64,000 nt of DNA from Schlegelella_A sp035995885 (GTDB taxonomy: Bacteria > Pseudomonadota > Gammaproteobacteria > Burkholderiales > Burkholderiaceae_C), in assembly GCA_035995885.1 (NCBI GenBank), contig DASYKC010000161.1, positions 29,497 through 93,496 of the forward strand. The letters run 5' to 3'. The notes below the pieces were generated by a model that was not told the DNA's origin, ran no database searches, and saw only the letters and a list, made by a program, of their open reading frames with translations. This document shows, piece after piece, positions 55,307 through 63,827 of this stretch. Position numbers and translations under genes: made by a program. Within the stretch, counting starts at the first letter, position 1, and each line of letters begins with the position of its first letter.

Positions 55307-55558
55307 TCAGCCGCCGGTGAGCGGCGGAAAGAAGCCGACCTCGTCGCCGTCGGCGAGCGGCGTCGTCTCGGGGCTGAGAACGCGGTTCCTGGCGCTGCGC
55401 AAAACGCGCTGGCGGCCGAGCGCCTCGGCATGGCGGCCGCCGCGCGCAGCGAGCGCGTCGCGCAGCGCGGCGATGTCGGCGCCGGCGCCGACCTCGGCAT
55501 CCTCGCCGCTGCCGAGCGCCTCGCGCACGGCGGCGAAGTAGCGCACGGCGACCTTCAT
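55307..55558 (-). CDS. moaD: Molybdopterin synthase sulfur carrier subunit
   Basis: MoaD has 83 residues with a ubiquitin-like fold. The C-terminus PPLTGG ends in the Gly-Gly that is adenylated and converted to a thiocarboxylate, the sulfur donor for MoaE. The start (MKVAVRYFAAVREALG) is typical. The ATG overlaps the moeA stop by ATGA. The adenylating enzyme MoeB is not in the window. Confidence 0.95.
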   Translation of the reverse strand: MKVAVRYFAAVREALGSGEDAEVGAGADIAALRDALAARGGRHAEALGRQRVLRSARNRVLSPETTPLADGDEVGFFPPLTGG

Positions 55559-56802
55559 CCGAGCAGCTCGCGCAGCGACAGGTAGCGGACGGTGTCGCCG
55601 GGCGCGATCGCCTGCCCGGGCGGGTTGTCGACGAGGCCGTCGGCCCAGATCGTCGACGTCAGCACCGCCGAGCCCTGATGGCCGAAGAGGTCGAGGCCGC
55701 CGGCATCGTTGCGGCGGACGCGCAGGAACTCGCGCCGGCGGTCGGGCTTTGGCCAGGCGAAGTCGGCGCGCATCGCGATCGGCCGCGTCGCCAGCTCGGT
55801 CGCGCCCTGCAGGCGCAGCAGGACCGGGCGCACGGCGAGCAGGAAGGTGACGAACGATGACACCGGATTTCCAGGCAGGCCGATGAACCAGGCCGACGAG
55901 CCGTCGGCACGGAAGACCTCGCCGAAGGCGAGCGGCTTGCCCGGCTTCATCGCGATCTGCCAGAGGTCGAGCCGGCCTTCCTTCTCGAGCGCGGGCCGCA
56001 GGTGGTCCTCCTCGCCGACCGAGACGCCGCCGCAGGTGACGATAAGCTCGTTGCGCTCGGCCGCCTGCCTGAGCGCGGCGCGCGTCGCGTCGAGTCGGTC
56101 GGGGACGATGCCGAGGTCGTCGTGGACGCCGCCGAGCGATTCGATCAGGCCGCGCAGGGTGAAGCGGTTCGAGTTGTAGATAGCACCCGGCTTGAGCGCT
56201 TCGCCCGGCATCGCCAGCTCGTCGCCGGTCGAGAACAGGGCGACGCGCGGCCGGCGCGCGACCTGCAGGCTGGCCGTGCCGACCGAGGCGGCCATTCCCA
56301 AAGCCTGCGGCGAGAGGCGCATTCCTGCGCCGAGAACGCGCGCGCCGCGCTCGACGTCTTCGCCGCGGCGGCGGATCGACTGGCCGACCCGCACCGGCGC
56401 GTCGACACGGACGCCGCCGTCGACGACGCTGCATTGCTCCTGCATGACGACCGCGTCGGCGCCCGGCGGCACCTGCGCGCCGGTGAAGATGCGCGCCGCC
56501 GTGCCCGGCGCGAGCGGCGCGCCGACGCTGCCGGCGGCGATCCGCTGGCTGATCGGCAGCATCGTGCCCGGCGCCGCCACGTCGGCGGCGCTGAGCGCGT
56601 AGCCGTCCATCTCGCTGTTGTCGGCCGGCGGCACGTCGATCTGCGAGCGCACGTCGGCGGCGAGGACGCGGCCGAGCGCATCGAAGGTCGCGAGCGTCTC
56701 GGCGTGCTCGGCGCCCGGCGCGGCAACGCGCGTGAGGATCCGCTCGATCGCGTCGTCGAGCGCGAGCAGCGGCGGCCGGGGCGGCGAGGCTTTCTCGTTC
56801 AT
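55555..56802 (-). CDS. moeA: Molybdopterin molybdotransferase
   Basis: MoeA inserts molybdate into adenylylated molybdopterin. The 415 residues are of normal length. Visible motifs: PPADNSEMDGYAL near residue 58, FTGAQVPPGADAVVMQE near 103, RVALFSTGDEL near 185, TCGGVSVGEEDHL near 257 and GLPGNPVSSFVTF near 318. The ATG overlaps the thrC stop by ATGA, and moaD overlaps its own stop, so synthesis of three proteins is coupled. Confidence 0.97.
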   Translation of the reverse strand: MNEKASPPRPPLLALDDAIERILTRVAAPGAEHAETLATFDALGRVLAADVRSQIDVPPADNSEMDGYALSAADVAAPGTMLPISQRIAAGSVGAPLAPGTAARIFTGAQVPPGADAVVMQEQCSVVDGGVRVDAPVRVGQSIRRRGEDVERGARVLGAGMRLSPQALGMAASVGTASLQVARRPRVALFSTGDELAMPGEALKPGAIYNSNRFTLRGLIESLGGVHDDLGIVPDRLDATRAALRQAAERNELIVTCGGVSVGEEDHLRPALEKEGRLDLWQIAMKPGKPLAFGEVFRADGSSAWFIGLPGNPVSSFVTFLLAVRPVLLRLQGATELATRPIAMRADFAWPKPDRRREFLRVRRNDAGGLDLFGHQGSAVLTSTIWADGLVDNPPGQAIAPGDTVRYLSLRELLG

Positions 56803-58211
56803 CGCCGGTCATTTTCGGCGATGAACGCCTTCAGCCGGGCGACGTCGGCCGGCATCGTCGTGAAGCGGCGCGGCAGCGCCTCGAGGCCGGCAAGGCGTGC
56901 CGGCCGCGGCGCGTCGCTGCCGATCGCGGCGCGCACGGTGTCGTTGAACTTGGCGGCGAGCGCGGTCTCGAGAACGACGATCGGCGTCGCCGCCTCGGCG
57001 TGGTCGCGAGCGACCTTGAGCGCGTCGGCGGTGTGCGGGTCGATGACCTCGCCGAAGCGCCGGTGCACGTCGGCGATCGTCGCCAGGCGGTCGGCCGACG
57101 TGCTGCGGCCGCTGACGAAGCCGAACGCGCCGATCCGCTCGCGCTCGCCGGCGTCGAGGGCGAAGGCGCGGCGTGTCTCGACCGCGGCGAAGAGCTCGCG
57201 CGTTCGTTCGCCGTCGCGGCCGAGCGCATCGAAGACGAAGCGCTCGAAGTTCGACGCCTTCGAGATGTCCATCGACGGGCTTGACGTCTCGTGCGTCTCG
57301 GCGGCGCTGCGAACGCGGTAGACGCCGGTGCGGAAGAACTCGTCGAGGACGTCGTTCTCGTTGGTCGCGAGCACGAGGCGGCGGATCGGCAGGCCCATGC
57401 TGCGCGCGACATGGCCGGCGCAGATGTTGCCGAAGTTGCCGGTCGGCACGGCGAAGTCGACCGCCTCGTCGTCGCCGCGCGTTGCCTGGAAGTAGCCGGC
57501 GAAGTAGTAGACGACCTGCGCCAGCAGGCGCGCCCAGTTGATCGAGTTGACGGTGCCGATCGAGTGCGCGCGCTTGAAGTCGAGATCGGCCGAGACCGCC
57601 TTGACGAGGTCCTGGCAGTCGTCGAAGACGCCCTCGACGGCGATGTTGTGGATGTTGGCGTCGAGCAGGCTGAACATCTGCGCCTGCTGGAACGGGCTCA
57701 TGCGCCCGAGCGGCGAGAGCATGAAGACCTCGATGCCACGCTTGCCCTTCAGCGCGTGCTCGGCGGCGCTGCCGGTGTCGCCCGAGGTCGCGCCGAGGAC
57801 GGCGAGCCGGCCGCCGCGCCGCGCCAGCTCGTACTCGAAGGCGTGGCCGAGGAACTGCATCGCCACGTCCTTGAACGCCAGCGTCGGGCCGTTCGAGAGG
57901 CCGAGGACGAAGACGCCGGGCTCGAGCCGTCGCAGCGGCGCGATCCGGGCGTCGCCGCCGAAGACCTCGGGCCGATAGCTGCGGTCGACGATCGCGCGCA
58001 GGTCCGGCGCCGCGATGTCGTCGACGTAGAGCGACATGACGGCGAACGCGAGCTCGGGATACGAGAGGCCGCGCCACGCCGCGAGCGTCGCGGCGTCGAT
58101 TTGCGGGTAGCGCTCCGGCACGTACAGGCCGCCGTCGGGCGCAAGACCCTCGAGCAGGATCGCGGCGAAGCCGCGTCCCGCCGCTTCGCCGCGCGTGCTC
58201 ACGTATTTCAT
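56799..58211 (-). CDS. thrC: Threonine synthase
   Basis: ThrC converts O-phosphohomoserine to threonine with PLP. It has 470 residues, the long form found in gammaproteobacteria and betaproteobacteria. The start MKYVSTRGEA is typical. The PLP lysine is in PTLAFKDVAMQF near residue 112. GATSGDTGSAAEHAL near 142 and VPTGNFGNICAGHVARSMG near 255 bind PLP phosphate and substrate. hom lies 73 bases upstream and moeA overlaps its stop. Confidence 0.97.
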   Translation of the reverse strand: MKYVSTRGEAAGRGFAAILLEGLAPDGGLYVPERYPQIDAATLAAWRGLSYPELAFAVMSLYVDDIAAPDLRAIVDRSYRPEVFGGDARIAPLRRLEPGVFVLGLSNGPTLAFKDVAMQFLGHAFEYELARRGGRLAVLGATSGDTGSAAEHALKGKRGIEVFMLSPLGRMSPFQQAQMFSLLDANIHNIAVEGVFDDCQDLVKAVSADLDFKRAHSIGTVNSINWARLLAQVVYYFAGYFQATRGDDEAVDFAVPTGNFGNICAGHVARSMGLPIRRLVLATNENDVLDEFFRTGVYRVRSAAETHETSSPSMDISKASNFERFVFDALGRDGERTRELFAAVETRRAFALDAGERERIGAFGFVSGRSTSADRLATIADVHRRFGEVIDPHTADALKVARDHAEAATPIVVLETALAAKFNDTVRAAIGSDAPRPARLAGLEALPRRFTTMPADVARLKAFIAENDRR

Positions 58212-58253
58212 GTGTGCACCCTGGGCGCCTCGCGCCGTCCCGCCAAGCGGGAG

Positions 58254-58286
58254 GAGCCATTCTTCGGGCGGCCGTGCGAATGGCTC
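58254..58286. repeat. Inverted repeat at the hom-thrC junction
   Basis: GAGCCATTC (58254-58262) and GAATGGCTC (58278-58286) form a perfect 9-base-pair stem with a 15-base loop, ending on the hom stop codon. A smaller CCCGC-CAA-GCGGG hairpin (58239-58251) follows toward thrC. No T-run is present. Together they fill most of the 73-base gap. Confidence 0.6.
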
Positions 58287-59670
58287 AAGCCAGGTCTTCC
58301 TTGCGGATGCGGACGATCTTCGCGAGCACCGTCGGCAGCGCCTGCATCTTCGCGATCGCCGCCGTCATCCGCCCTTCGACAGTGTCGTGGGTGAGGATGA
58401 TGACGTCGGTGCGCGCCTCGCCCACGCCTGCAGCGCCCGGCCGCTGCAGCAGCGCGTCGATCGAGATGCCGTGCTCGGCGAGGATGCCGGTGATGCGCGC
58501 CAGCACGCCGGTCTCGTCGGCGACCTGCAGGCGCAGATAGAACGCGGTCACGACCTCGTCGATCGGCAGCACGCCGAGGTCCTGCATCGCCGCCGGCTGG
58601 AAGGCGAGGTGCGGGACGCGATGGTCCGGATCGGCGGTGGCGAGCCGGGCGATGTCGACGAGGTCGGCGATCACCGCCGAGGCGGTCGGCTCGGCGCCTG
58701 CGCCCTTGCCGTAGTAGAGCGTCGTGCCGACGGCGTCGCCCTGCACCATCACGGCGTTCATCGCGCCTTCGACGTTGGCGATGAGGCGCCGGGACGGCAC
58801 GAGGGTGGGATGAACGCGAAGCTCGATGCCGGCGGCGGCGCTGCCGCCGCCTTCGGCACTGATGGGAACGCCGTCCTGACGGCTGGCGCGCGGCGCCTGC
58901 CCCAGGCGGCGTTTGGTGATCGCAAGCAGCTTGATCCGGTAGCCGAGCTGCTCGGCATAGGCGATGTCGGCCGCCTGCAGGTCGACGATGCCCTCGACGT
59001 ACGCCTTCGCGAACTGCACCGGCACGCCGAACGCGATCGCGCTGACGATCGTCGCCTTGTGGGCGGCGTCGACGCCGGTGATGTCGAAGGTCGGGTCGGC
59101 CTCGGCGTAGCCGAGCCGCTGCGCGTCGGCGAGAGCGCTCGCGAAGTCGATCCGCTTCTCGCGCATTTCCGAGAGGATGAAGTTGGTCGTGCCGTTGATG
59201 ATCCCGGCGATCCACTCGATGCGGTTGGCGGTGAGCCCCTCGCGCAGCGCCTTGATGATCGGGATGCCGCCCGCGACCGCCGCCTCGAACGCGACGACGA
59301 CGCCGTTCTCCCGCGCCGCCGCGAAGATCTCGGTGCCGTGGACGGCGAGCAGCGCCTTGTTGGCGGTGACGACGTGCTTGCCGGCGCCGATCGCCTCGAG
59401 GACGAGCGTCCTGGCGATGCCGGTGCCGCCGATCAGCTCGATGACGGCGTCGATCTCCGGCCGCGCGATCAGCGCGCGCGCGTCGTTGCCGATCTCGGCC
59501 GCGTCGCCGGCGACGCGGCGCGCGCGCGCCAGGTCGACGTCGACGACATGCGTGATCCGGATCTCGCGCCCGGCGCGGCGCCGGATCTCCTCCTGGTTGC
59601 GCTGCAGGACCGCGAACGTCCCCCCGCCGACGACGCCGGCGCCGAGCAGGCCGACCTGGAACGGCTTCAT
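58285..59670 (-). CDS. hom: Homoserine dehydrogenase with ACT domain
   Basis: Hom reduces aspartate semialdehyde to homoserine, the branch to threonine and methionine. It has 461 residues. NAD(P)-binding GLLGAGVVGGGT lies near residue 8 and catalytic residues in ITGVDAAHKA near 220. A C-terminal ACT regulatory domain (residues about 370-450, VADETGVLARITGILAEHGI) gives threonine feedback control in this family. A stretch at about residues 270-292 (LGQAPRASRQDGVPISAEGG) interrupts the usual KR...GIELRVHPTLVP junction and looks like an insertion. The ATG overlaps the alaA stop by ATGA. Confidence 0.96.
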   Translation of the reverse strand: MKPFQVGLLGAGVVGGGTFAVLQRNQEEIRRRAGREIRITHVVDVDLARARRVAGDAAEIGNDARALIARPEIDAVIELIGGTGIARTLVLEAIGAGKHVVTANKALLAVHGTEIFAAARENGVVVAFEAAVAGGIPIIKALREGLTANRIEWIAGIINGTTNFILSEMREKRIDFASALADAQRLGYAEADPTFDITGVDAAHKATIVSAIAFGVPVQFAKAYVEGIVDLQAADIAYAEQLGYRIKLLAITKRRLGQAPRASRQDGVPISAEGGGSAAAGIELRVHPTLVPSRRLIANVEGAMNAVMVQGDAVGTTLYYGKGAGAEPTASAVIADLVDIARLATADPDHRVPHLAFQPAAMQDLGVLPIDEVVTAFYLRLQVADETGVLARITGILAEHGISIDALLQRPGAAGVGEARTDVIILTHDTVEGRMTAAIAKMQALPTVLAKIVRIRKEDLA

Positions 59671-60920
59671 GCGAACGTCGGTTGGCCGCCGGCCTTCGAT
59701 GCGTGCCGCGCGCGGTAGTGCTCGAGGAAGGTCGCGATCCGGCCCATCGCCTCGACCAGGTCGTCGGAGTTGGGCAGGAAGACGACGCGCAGATGGTCGG
59801 GGCGCGGCCAGTTGAAGCCGGTGCCCTGGACGATCAGCACCTTCTGCTCGGCGAGCAGCTCGTAGGCGAACTGCTGGTCGTCGTCGATCGGATAGAGCTT
59901 CGGGTCGAGCTTCGGAAACATGTACAGCGCCGCCTTCGGCTTGACGCAGGTGACGCCCGGGATCGCGGTGAGCAGCGAATAGGCGAGGTCGCGCTGGCGC
60001 GCCAGCCGGCCGCCCGGCGCGACCAGGTCGTCGATGCTCTGGTAGCCGCCGAGGGCGGTCTGGATCGCGAGCTGGCCGGGCGTGTTCGAGCAGAGGCGCA
60101 TCGAGGCGAGCATGCCGAGGCCCTCGATGTAGTCGGCAGCGTGGCGCTTCTCGCCCGAGACGACCATCCAGCCGGCGCGGTAGCCGCACGAGCGGTAGTT
60201 CTTCGACAGGCCGTTGAAGGTGAGGAAGAGCACGTCGTCGGCGAGCGAAGCGATCGACGTGTGGGTGTGGCCGTCGTAGAGGGTCTTGTCGTAGATCTCG
60301 TCGGCGAAGACGATCAGGTCGTGCCGGCGCGCCAGCTCGACGATCTTCGCGAGCACGTCGTCGGGATAGAGCGCGCCGGTCGGATTGTTCGGGTTGATGA
60401 CGACGATCGCCCGCGTCCGCGCCGTGATCTTCGCCGCCATGTCGTCGAGATCGGGCAGCCAGTCGTTGGCCTCGTCGCACAGGTAGTGCACCGGCGTTCC
60501 GCCCGAGAGCGCGACCGACGCCGTCCAGAGCGGGTAGTCGGGCGCCGGGATCAGCACTTCGTCGCCGTCGTTGAGCAAGGCGTTCATGCTCATCGTGATC
60601 AGCTCGGAGGCGCCGTTGCCGAGGAAGACGTCGTCGATCGTCACGCCCTTCACGTGCTTTTGCTGGGTGTAGTGGACGATCGCCTTGCGCGGCGCGAACA
60701 GGCCCTTGGAATCGGTGTAGCCGGCCGCGTTCGGCAGGTTCCTGATCATGTCCTGGACGATCTCGTCCGGCGGCTCGAGCCCGAACGCGGCGATGTTGCC
60801 GATGTTGAGTTTGATGATGTGTTGGCCTTCTTCCTCCATCTGACGTGCCTTCTCGAGCACGGGCCCACGGATGTCGTAGCAGACGTTGGCGAGCTTGCTC
60901 GACTTTTGAACGGATTGCAC
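59667..60920 (-). CDS. alaA: Alanine/aspartate-type aminotransferase (AlaA-like)
   Basis: This class I PLP aminotransferase has 417 residues from a GTG at 60920 (QSVQKSSKLANVCYDIRGPVLEKA, with GGAG upstream). It matches the AlaA group that makes alanine from pyruvate and glutamate. Motifs: NIGNIAAFGLEPP near residue 37, VVINPNNPTGALYP near 185, and the PLP lysine in NGLSKNYRSCGYRAGWM near 252. A longer start is possible at 60965. Its position before hom-thrC is a common betaproteobacterial arrangement and links alanine with threonine synthesis in one operon. Confidence 0.93.
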   Translation of the reverse strand: MQSVQKSSKLANVCYDIRGPVLEKARQMEEEGQHIIKLNIGNIAAFGLEPPDEIVQDMIRNLPNAAGYTDSKGLFAPRKAIVHYTQQKHVKGVTIDDVFLGNGASELITMSMNALLNDGDEVLIPAPDYPLWTASVALSGGTPVHYLCDEANDWLPDLDDMAAKITARTRAIVVINPNNPTGALYPDDVLAKIVELARRHDLIVFADEIYDKTLYDGHTHTSIASLADDVLFLTFNGLSKNYRSCGYRAGWMVVSGEKRHAADYIEGLGMLASMRLCSNTPGQLAIQTALGGYQSIDDLVAPGGRLARQRDLAYSLLTAIPGVTCVKPKAALYMFPKLDPKLYPIDDDQQFAYELLAEQKVLIVQGTGFNWPRPDHLRVVFLPNSDDLVEAMGRIATFLEHYRARHASKAGGQPTFA

Positions 60921-61043
60921 GAGTGGAGGCTCCGGCGATTCGAGGGCCCGAAGGCAGCCCGACATTTGACCACAGGGGTCGCGCCGGCCGCCTCGTGCGA
61001 AGGGCTTCGCGACAGCGCCGACGCCGCCTCCGATAATCACGTC

Positions 61044-61436
61044 ATGAAAATGCGCGCCGACCGGATCGAGGGCCAGAACGCGATCGCCCGCCATGGGCCC
61101 GAAGGCGTCGTCGTCAATGGCGTCGAGCACACCGAAAGCGTCGTCGTCCCCTGGCACGGCGCGGTCGTCCCATGGCACGCCGCCGACTTCGAGTCGCTGA
61201 CCGCCGAGCACTTCGCACGCATCGCCGCGCTGAAGCCCGAGCTCGTCATCTTCGGCAGCGGCGCGCGTCTCCGCTTTCCGGCGCCGGCGCTGCTGCGGCC
61301 GCTGATCGACGCCGGCATCGGCGTCGAGACGATGGACTCGGCGGCCGCCTGCCGCACCTACAACGTCCTCCTCGCCGAAAGCCGCTCGGTCGTCGCCGCG
61401 CTGCTTTTCAGCGCATCGCCTGCCGGCGTTCGCTGA
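61044..61436 (+). CDS. Mth938-like domain protein (DUF498)
   Basis: This 130-residue cytoplasmic protein has the Mth938 fold. Motifs: VVVNGVEHTESVVVPW near residue 21, LKPELVIFGSGARLRFP near 63 and the C-terminal GIGVETMDSAAACRTYNVLLAESRSVVAALL. The human member NDUFAF3 helps assemble respiratory complex I, but the bacterial role is unknown. Start ATG 61044 has a second ATG two codons later. It is divergent from alaA (123 bases). No enzyme motif is present. Confidence 0.9.
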   Translation: MKMRADRIEGQNAIARHGPEGVVVNGVEHTESVVVPWHGAVVPWHAADFESLTAEHFARIAALKPELVIFGSGARLRFPAPALLRPLIDAGIGVETMDSAAACRTYNVLLAESRSVVAALLFSASPAGVR

Positions 61437-61445
61437 CCCGGGGAG

Positions 61446-61475
61446 TGTCGGCGCACCGAGGGCAAGCCCTATAAT
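61446..61475 (+). promoter_or_regulatory. Probable promoter upstream of bcp
   Basis: A perfect TATAAT -10 (61470-61475) lies 70 bases before the bcp ATG. The -35 region around 61446-61452 (TGTCGGC) is weak. The leader would contain a CCCCG-CGA-CGGGG hairpin (61486-61498) and AAGAG before the start codon. Confidence 0.55.
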
Positions 61476-61544
61476 TGCTGGCTACGCCCCGCGACGGGGT
61501 TACCTGGTTACCGCCCGCCGCCTGGGCTTAGCGACAAGAGCTTC

Positions 61545-62021
61545 ATGACGCCTGCAATCAATAAACCGGTCCCGGAATTTGAAGCGCTCGCAACAGGAGG
61601 GGTGAAGTTCACGCCGCAGGCTTATGCCGGCAAGATCGTCGTCCTGTATTTCTACCCGAAGGACAATACCCCGGGTTGCACCACCGAGGCGATGCAATTC
61701 CGCGATCACTACAAGGAATTCGTCAAGGCCGGCGCCGTGCTGTTCGGCGTCTCGCGCGACAACATGGCGTCGCACGATCGCTTCAAACAGAACCTCGAGC
61801 TGCCGTTCGAGCTCATCGCCGACACCGAAGAAAAGCTCTGCCACATGTTCGGCGTGGTCAAGAACAAGATCATGTACGGCAAGAAGGTGAAGGGCATCGA
61901 GCGCAGCACCTTCCTGATCGACGGCACCGGCGTGCTCCGCGCCGAGTGGCGCGGCCTGACGGTCGCCGGCCACGTCGAGGAAGTCCTGAAGGCTGTCAAG
62001 GCCATCAAGAAAACGGGCTGA
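61545..62021 (+). CDS. bcp: Thioredoxin-dependent peroxiredoxin (Bcp/PrxQ)
   Basis: Bcp reduces hydrogen peroxide and organic hydroperoxides in the cytosol. It has 158 residues. The peroxidatic cysteine is in DNTPGCTTEAMQF near residue 45. The partner cysteine found five residues later in many PrxQ proteins is methionine here. The only other cysteine near the active fold is in EKLCHMFGV near residue 99, so resolution must use that cysteine or an external thiol. FYPKDNTPG and the GIERSTFLID strand are typical. A TATAAT promoter lies upstream. phoH follows 110 bases later. Confidence 0.95.
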   Translation: MTPAINKPVPEFEALATGGVKFTPQAYAGKIVVLYFYPKDNTPGCTTEAMQFRDHYKEFVKAGAVLFGVSRDNMASHDRFKQNLELPFELIADTEEKLCHMFGVVKNKIMYGKKVKGIERSTFLIDGTGVLRAEWRGLTVAGHVEEVLKAVKAIKKTG

Positions 62022-62131
62022 GCGGCTGCGGCCGCCGGGCCCCGTCGGCGCCCGGCCGACGCCGCACCGGCTCCGCACGCCGCACGCCGTTTGCCCATCC
62101 CAAAGGGGTCGCCCCCGACACCGAGCTCCAG

Positions 62132-63787
62132 ATGCCCCTGCCCAAGCCCCCGGCCAAGCGCGCCGACTTCCTGAGCCGCGCCGATTTCGAATCGCAGGCC
62201 GCGCACCGCCCGGCCCGGCGCAGCGGACGCGCGGAACCCGGCGGCGAGCCGGTCGCGCCGGCCGTCCTCGAGCTGTCGAACGAAGGCACGCTGCCGGCGG
62301 CGCCGCCGGTCGCCGCGAAGGCGCCGGCGCCGGCAGCGCAGGTGGTCGTCGCCCGGCCCGAGCGCATGCGCAAGGCGCGCGGCACCGGCCCGGCGACGCT
62401 CTTCGTCCTCGACACCAACGTGCTGATGCACGACCCGACGTCGCTGTTCCGCTTCGACGAGCACGACATCTACCTGCCGATGATCACGCTCGAGGAGCTC
62501 GACGGCCACAAGCGCGGCATGACCGAGGTTGCGCGCAACGCGCGCCAGGTGAGCCGCGACCTCGATTCCCTGGCCGCGAACATGCCGACGCGCGACGCGG
62601 CCGGGCGCTCGGAAGGGATCTCGCTCAACCGCACCGGCCACCGCGAGGCCGGCGGCAAGCTCTTCTTCCAGACCGACCTGATTCACGTCAGCCTGCCGCA
62701 GGGGCTGCCTGCCGGCAAGGCCGACAACCAGATCCTCGGCGTCGTCAAGGCGCTGGTCGAGCAGCAGCCGCAGCGCGACGTCGTCCTGGTGTCGAAAGAC
62801 ATCAACATGCGCATCAAAGCGCGTGCGCTCGGCCTGCCGGCCGAGGACTACTTCAACGACAAGACGCTCGACGACGGTGACCTGCTCTACACCGGCACGT
62901 TGCAGTTGCCCGCCGACTTCTGGGACAAGCACGCCAAGACGGTCGAGAGCTGGCAGCAGGGCGGCCTCACCTACTACCGGATCGGTGGCGACATCGTCGG
63001 CTCGCTCCTCATCAATCAGTTCGTCTACCTGGAGGCGCCCGGCGCGCCCTCGCTCTACGCCAAGGTGATCGAGATCACGGGCAAGACCGCGGTGCTGCGA
63101 ACGCTCAAGGACTACACCCATCAGAAGAACTCGATCTGGGGCGTGATGGCGCGAAACCGCGACCAGAACTTCGCCTTCAACCTGTTGATGGACCCGGAGT
63201 GCGACTTCATCACCCTCACCGGCACGGCCGGCTCCGGGAAGACGCTGATGTCGCTCGCGTCGGGGCTGGCGCAGGTGATGGACGACCGCCGCTACACCGA
63301 GATCATCGTCACCCGCGTCACTGTGCCGGTCGGCGAGGACATCGGCTTCCTGCCGGGCACGGAGGAAGAGAAGATGGGCCCGTGGATGGGCGCGCTCGAC
63401 GACAACCTCGAGGTGCTCTCCAAGACCGACAGCGGCGCCGGCGAATGGGGGCGCGCCGCGACCAACGACCTGGTGCGCTCGAAGATCAAGATCAAGAGCC
63501 TGAACTTCATGCGCGGCCGCACCTTCCTCAACAAGTTCGTGATCATCGACGAGGCGCAGAACCTGACGCCCAAGCAGATGAAGACGCTGATCACGCGCGC
63601 CGGTCCCGGCACCAAGATCGTCTGCCTCGGCAACCTGGCGCAGATCGACACGCCCTACCTCACCGAGGGCTCGTCGGGCCTGACCTACGCGGTCGACCGC
63701 TTCAAGGGCTGGGCCCACTCGGGCCACGTGACCTTGGCGCGCGGCGAACGCTCGCGCCTCGCCGATTTCGCGAGCGAAGTGCTCTAG
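62132..63787 (+). CDS. phoH: PIN domain-PhoH ATPase fusion (PhoH2-like)
   Basis: This 551-residue protein starts at ATG 62132 (MPLPKPPAKRADFLSRADFE). An unstructured Ala/Pro/Arg-rich region lies at residues 10-88. The PIN nuclease domain follows, beginning FVLDTNVLMHDP (D94 is the first metal-binding acid), with TLEELDGHKRG near 115 and SKDINMRIKARALGL near 220. The PhoH ATPase domain occupies about residues 330-551: Walker A GTAGSGKT (K370) and Walker B FVIIDEAQNLTP near 475. Fusions of this type act as sequence-specific RNA helicase/ribonucleases in some bacteria. It has no clear Shine-Dalgarno sequence and may depend on the bcp mRNA. Confidence 0.93.
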   Translation: MPLPKPPAKRADFLSRADFESQAAHRPARRSGRAEPGGEPVAPAVLELSNEGTLPAAPPVAAKAPAPAAQVVVARPERMRKARGTGPATLFVLDTNVLMHDPTSLFRFDEHDIYLPMITLEELDGHKRGMTEVARNARQVSRDLDSLAANMPTRDAAGRSEGISLNRTGHREAGGKLFFQTDLIHVSLPQGLPAGKADNQILGVVKALVEQQPQRDVVLVSKDINMRIKARALGLPAEDYFNDKTLDDGDLLYTGTLQLPADFWDKHAKTVESWQQGGLTYYRIGGDIVGSLLINQFVYLEAPGAPSLYAKVIEITGKTAVLRTLKDYTHQKNSIWGVMARNRDQNFAFNLLMDPECDFITLTGTAGSGKTLMSLASGLAQVMDDRRYTEIIVTRVTVPVGEDIGFLPGTEEEKMGPWMGALDDNLEVLSKTDSGAGEWGRAATNDLVRSKIKIKSLNFMRGRTFLNKFVIIDEAQNLTPKQMKTLITRAGPGTKIVCLGNLAQIDTPYLTEGSSGLTYAVDRFKGWAHSGHVTLARGERSRLADFASEVL

Positions 63788-63827
63788 CCGGGACGACGGC
63801 GAGGCGTTCCGTGCCGACTTTGCGCGC

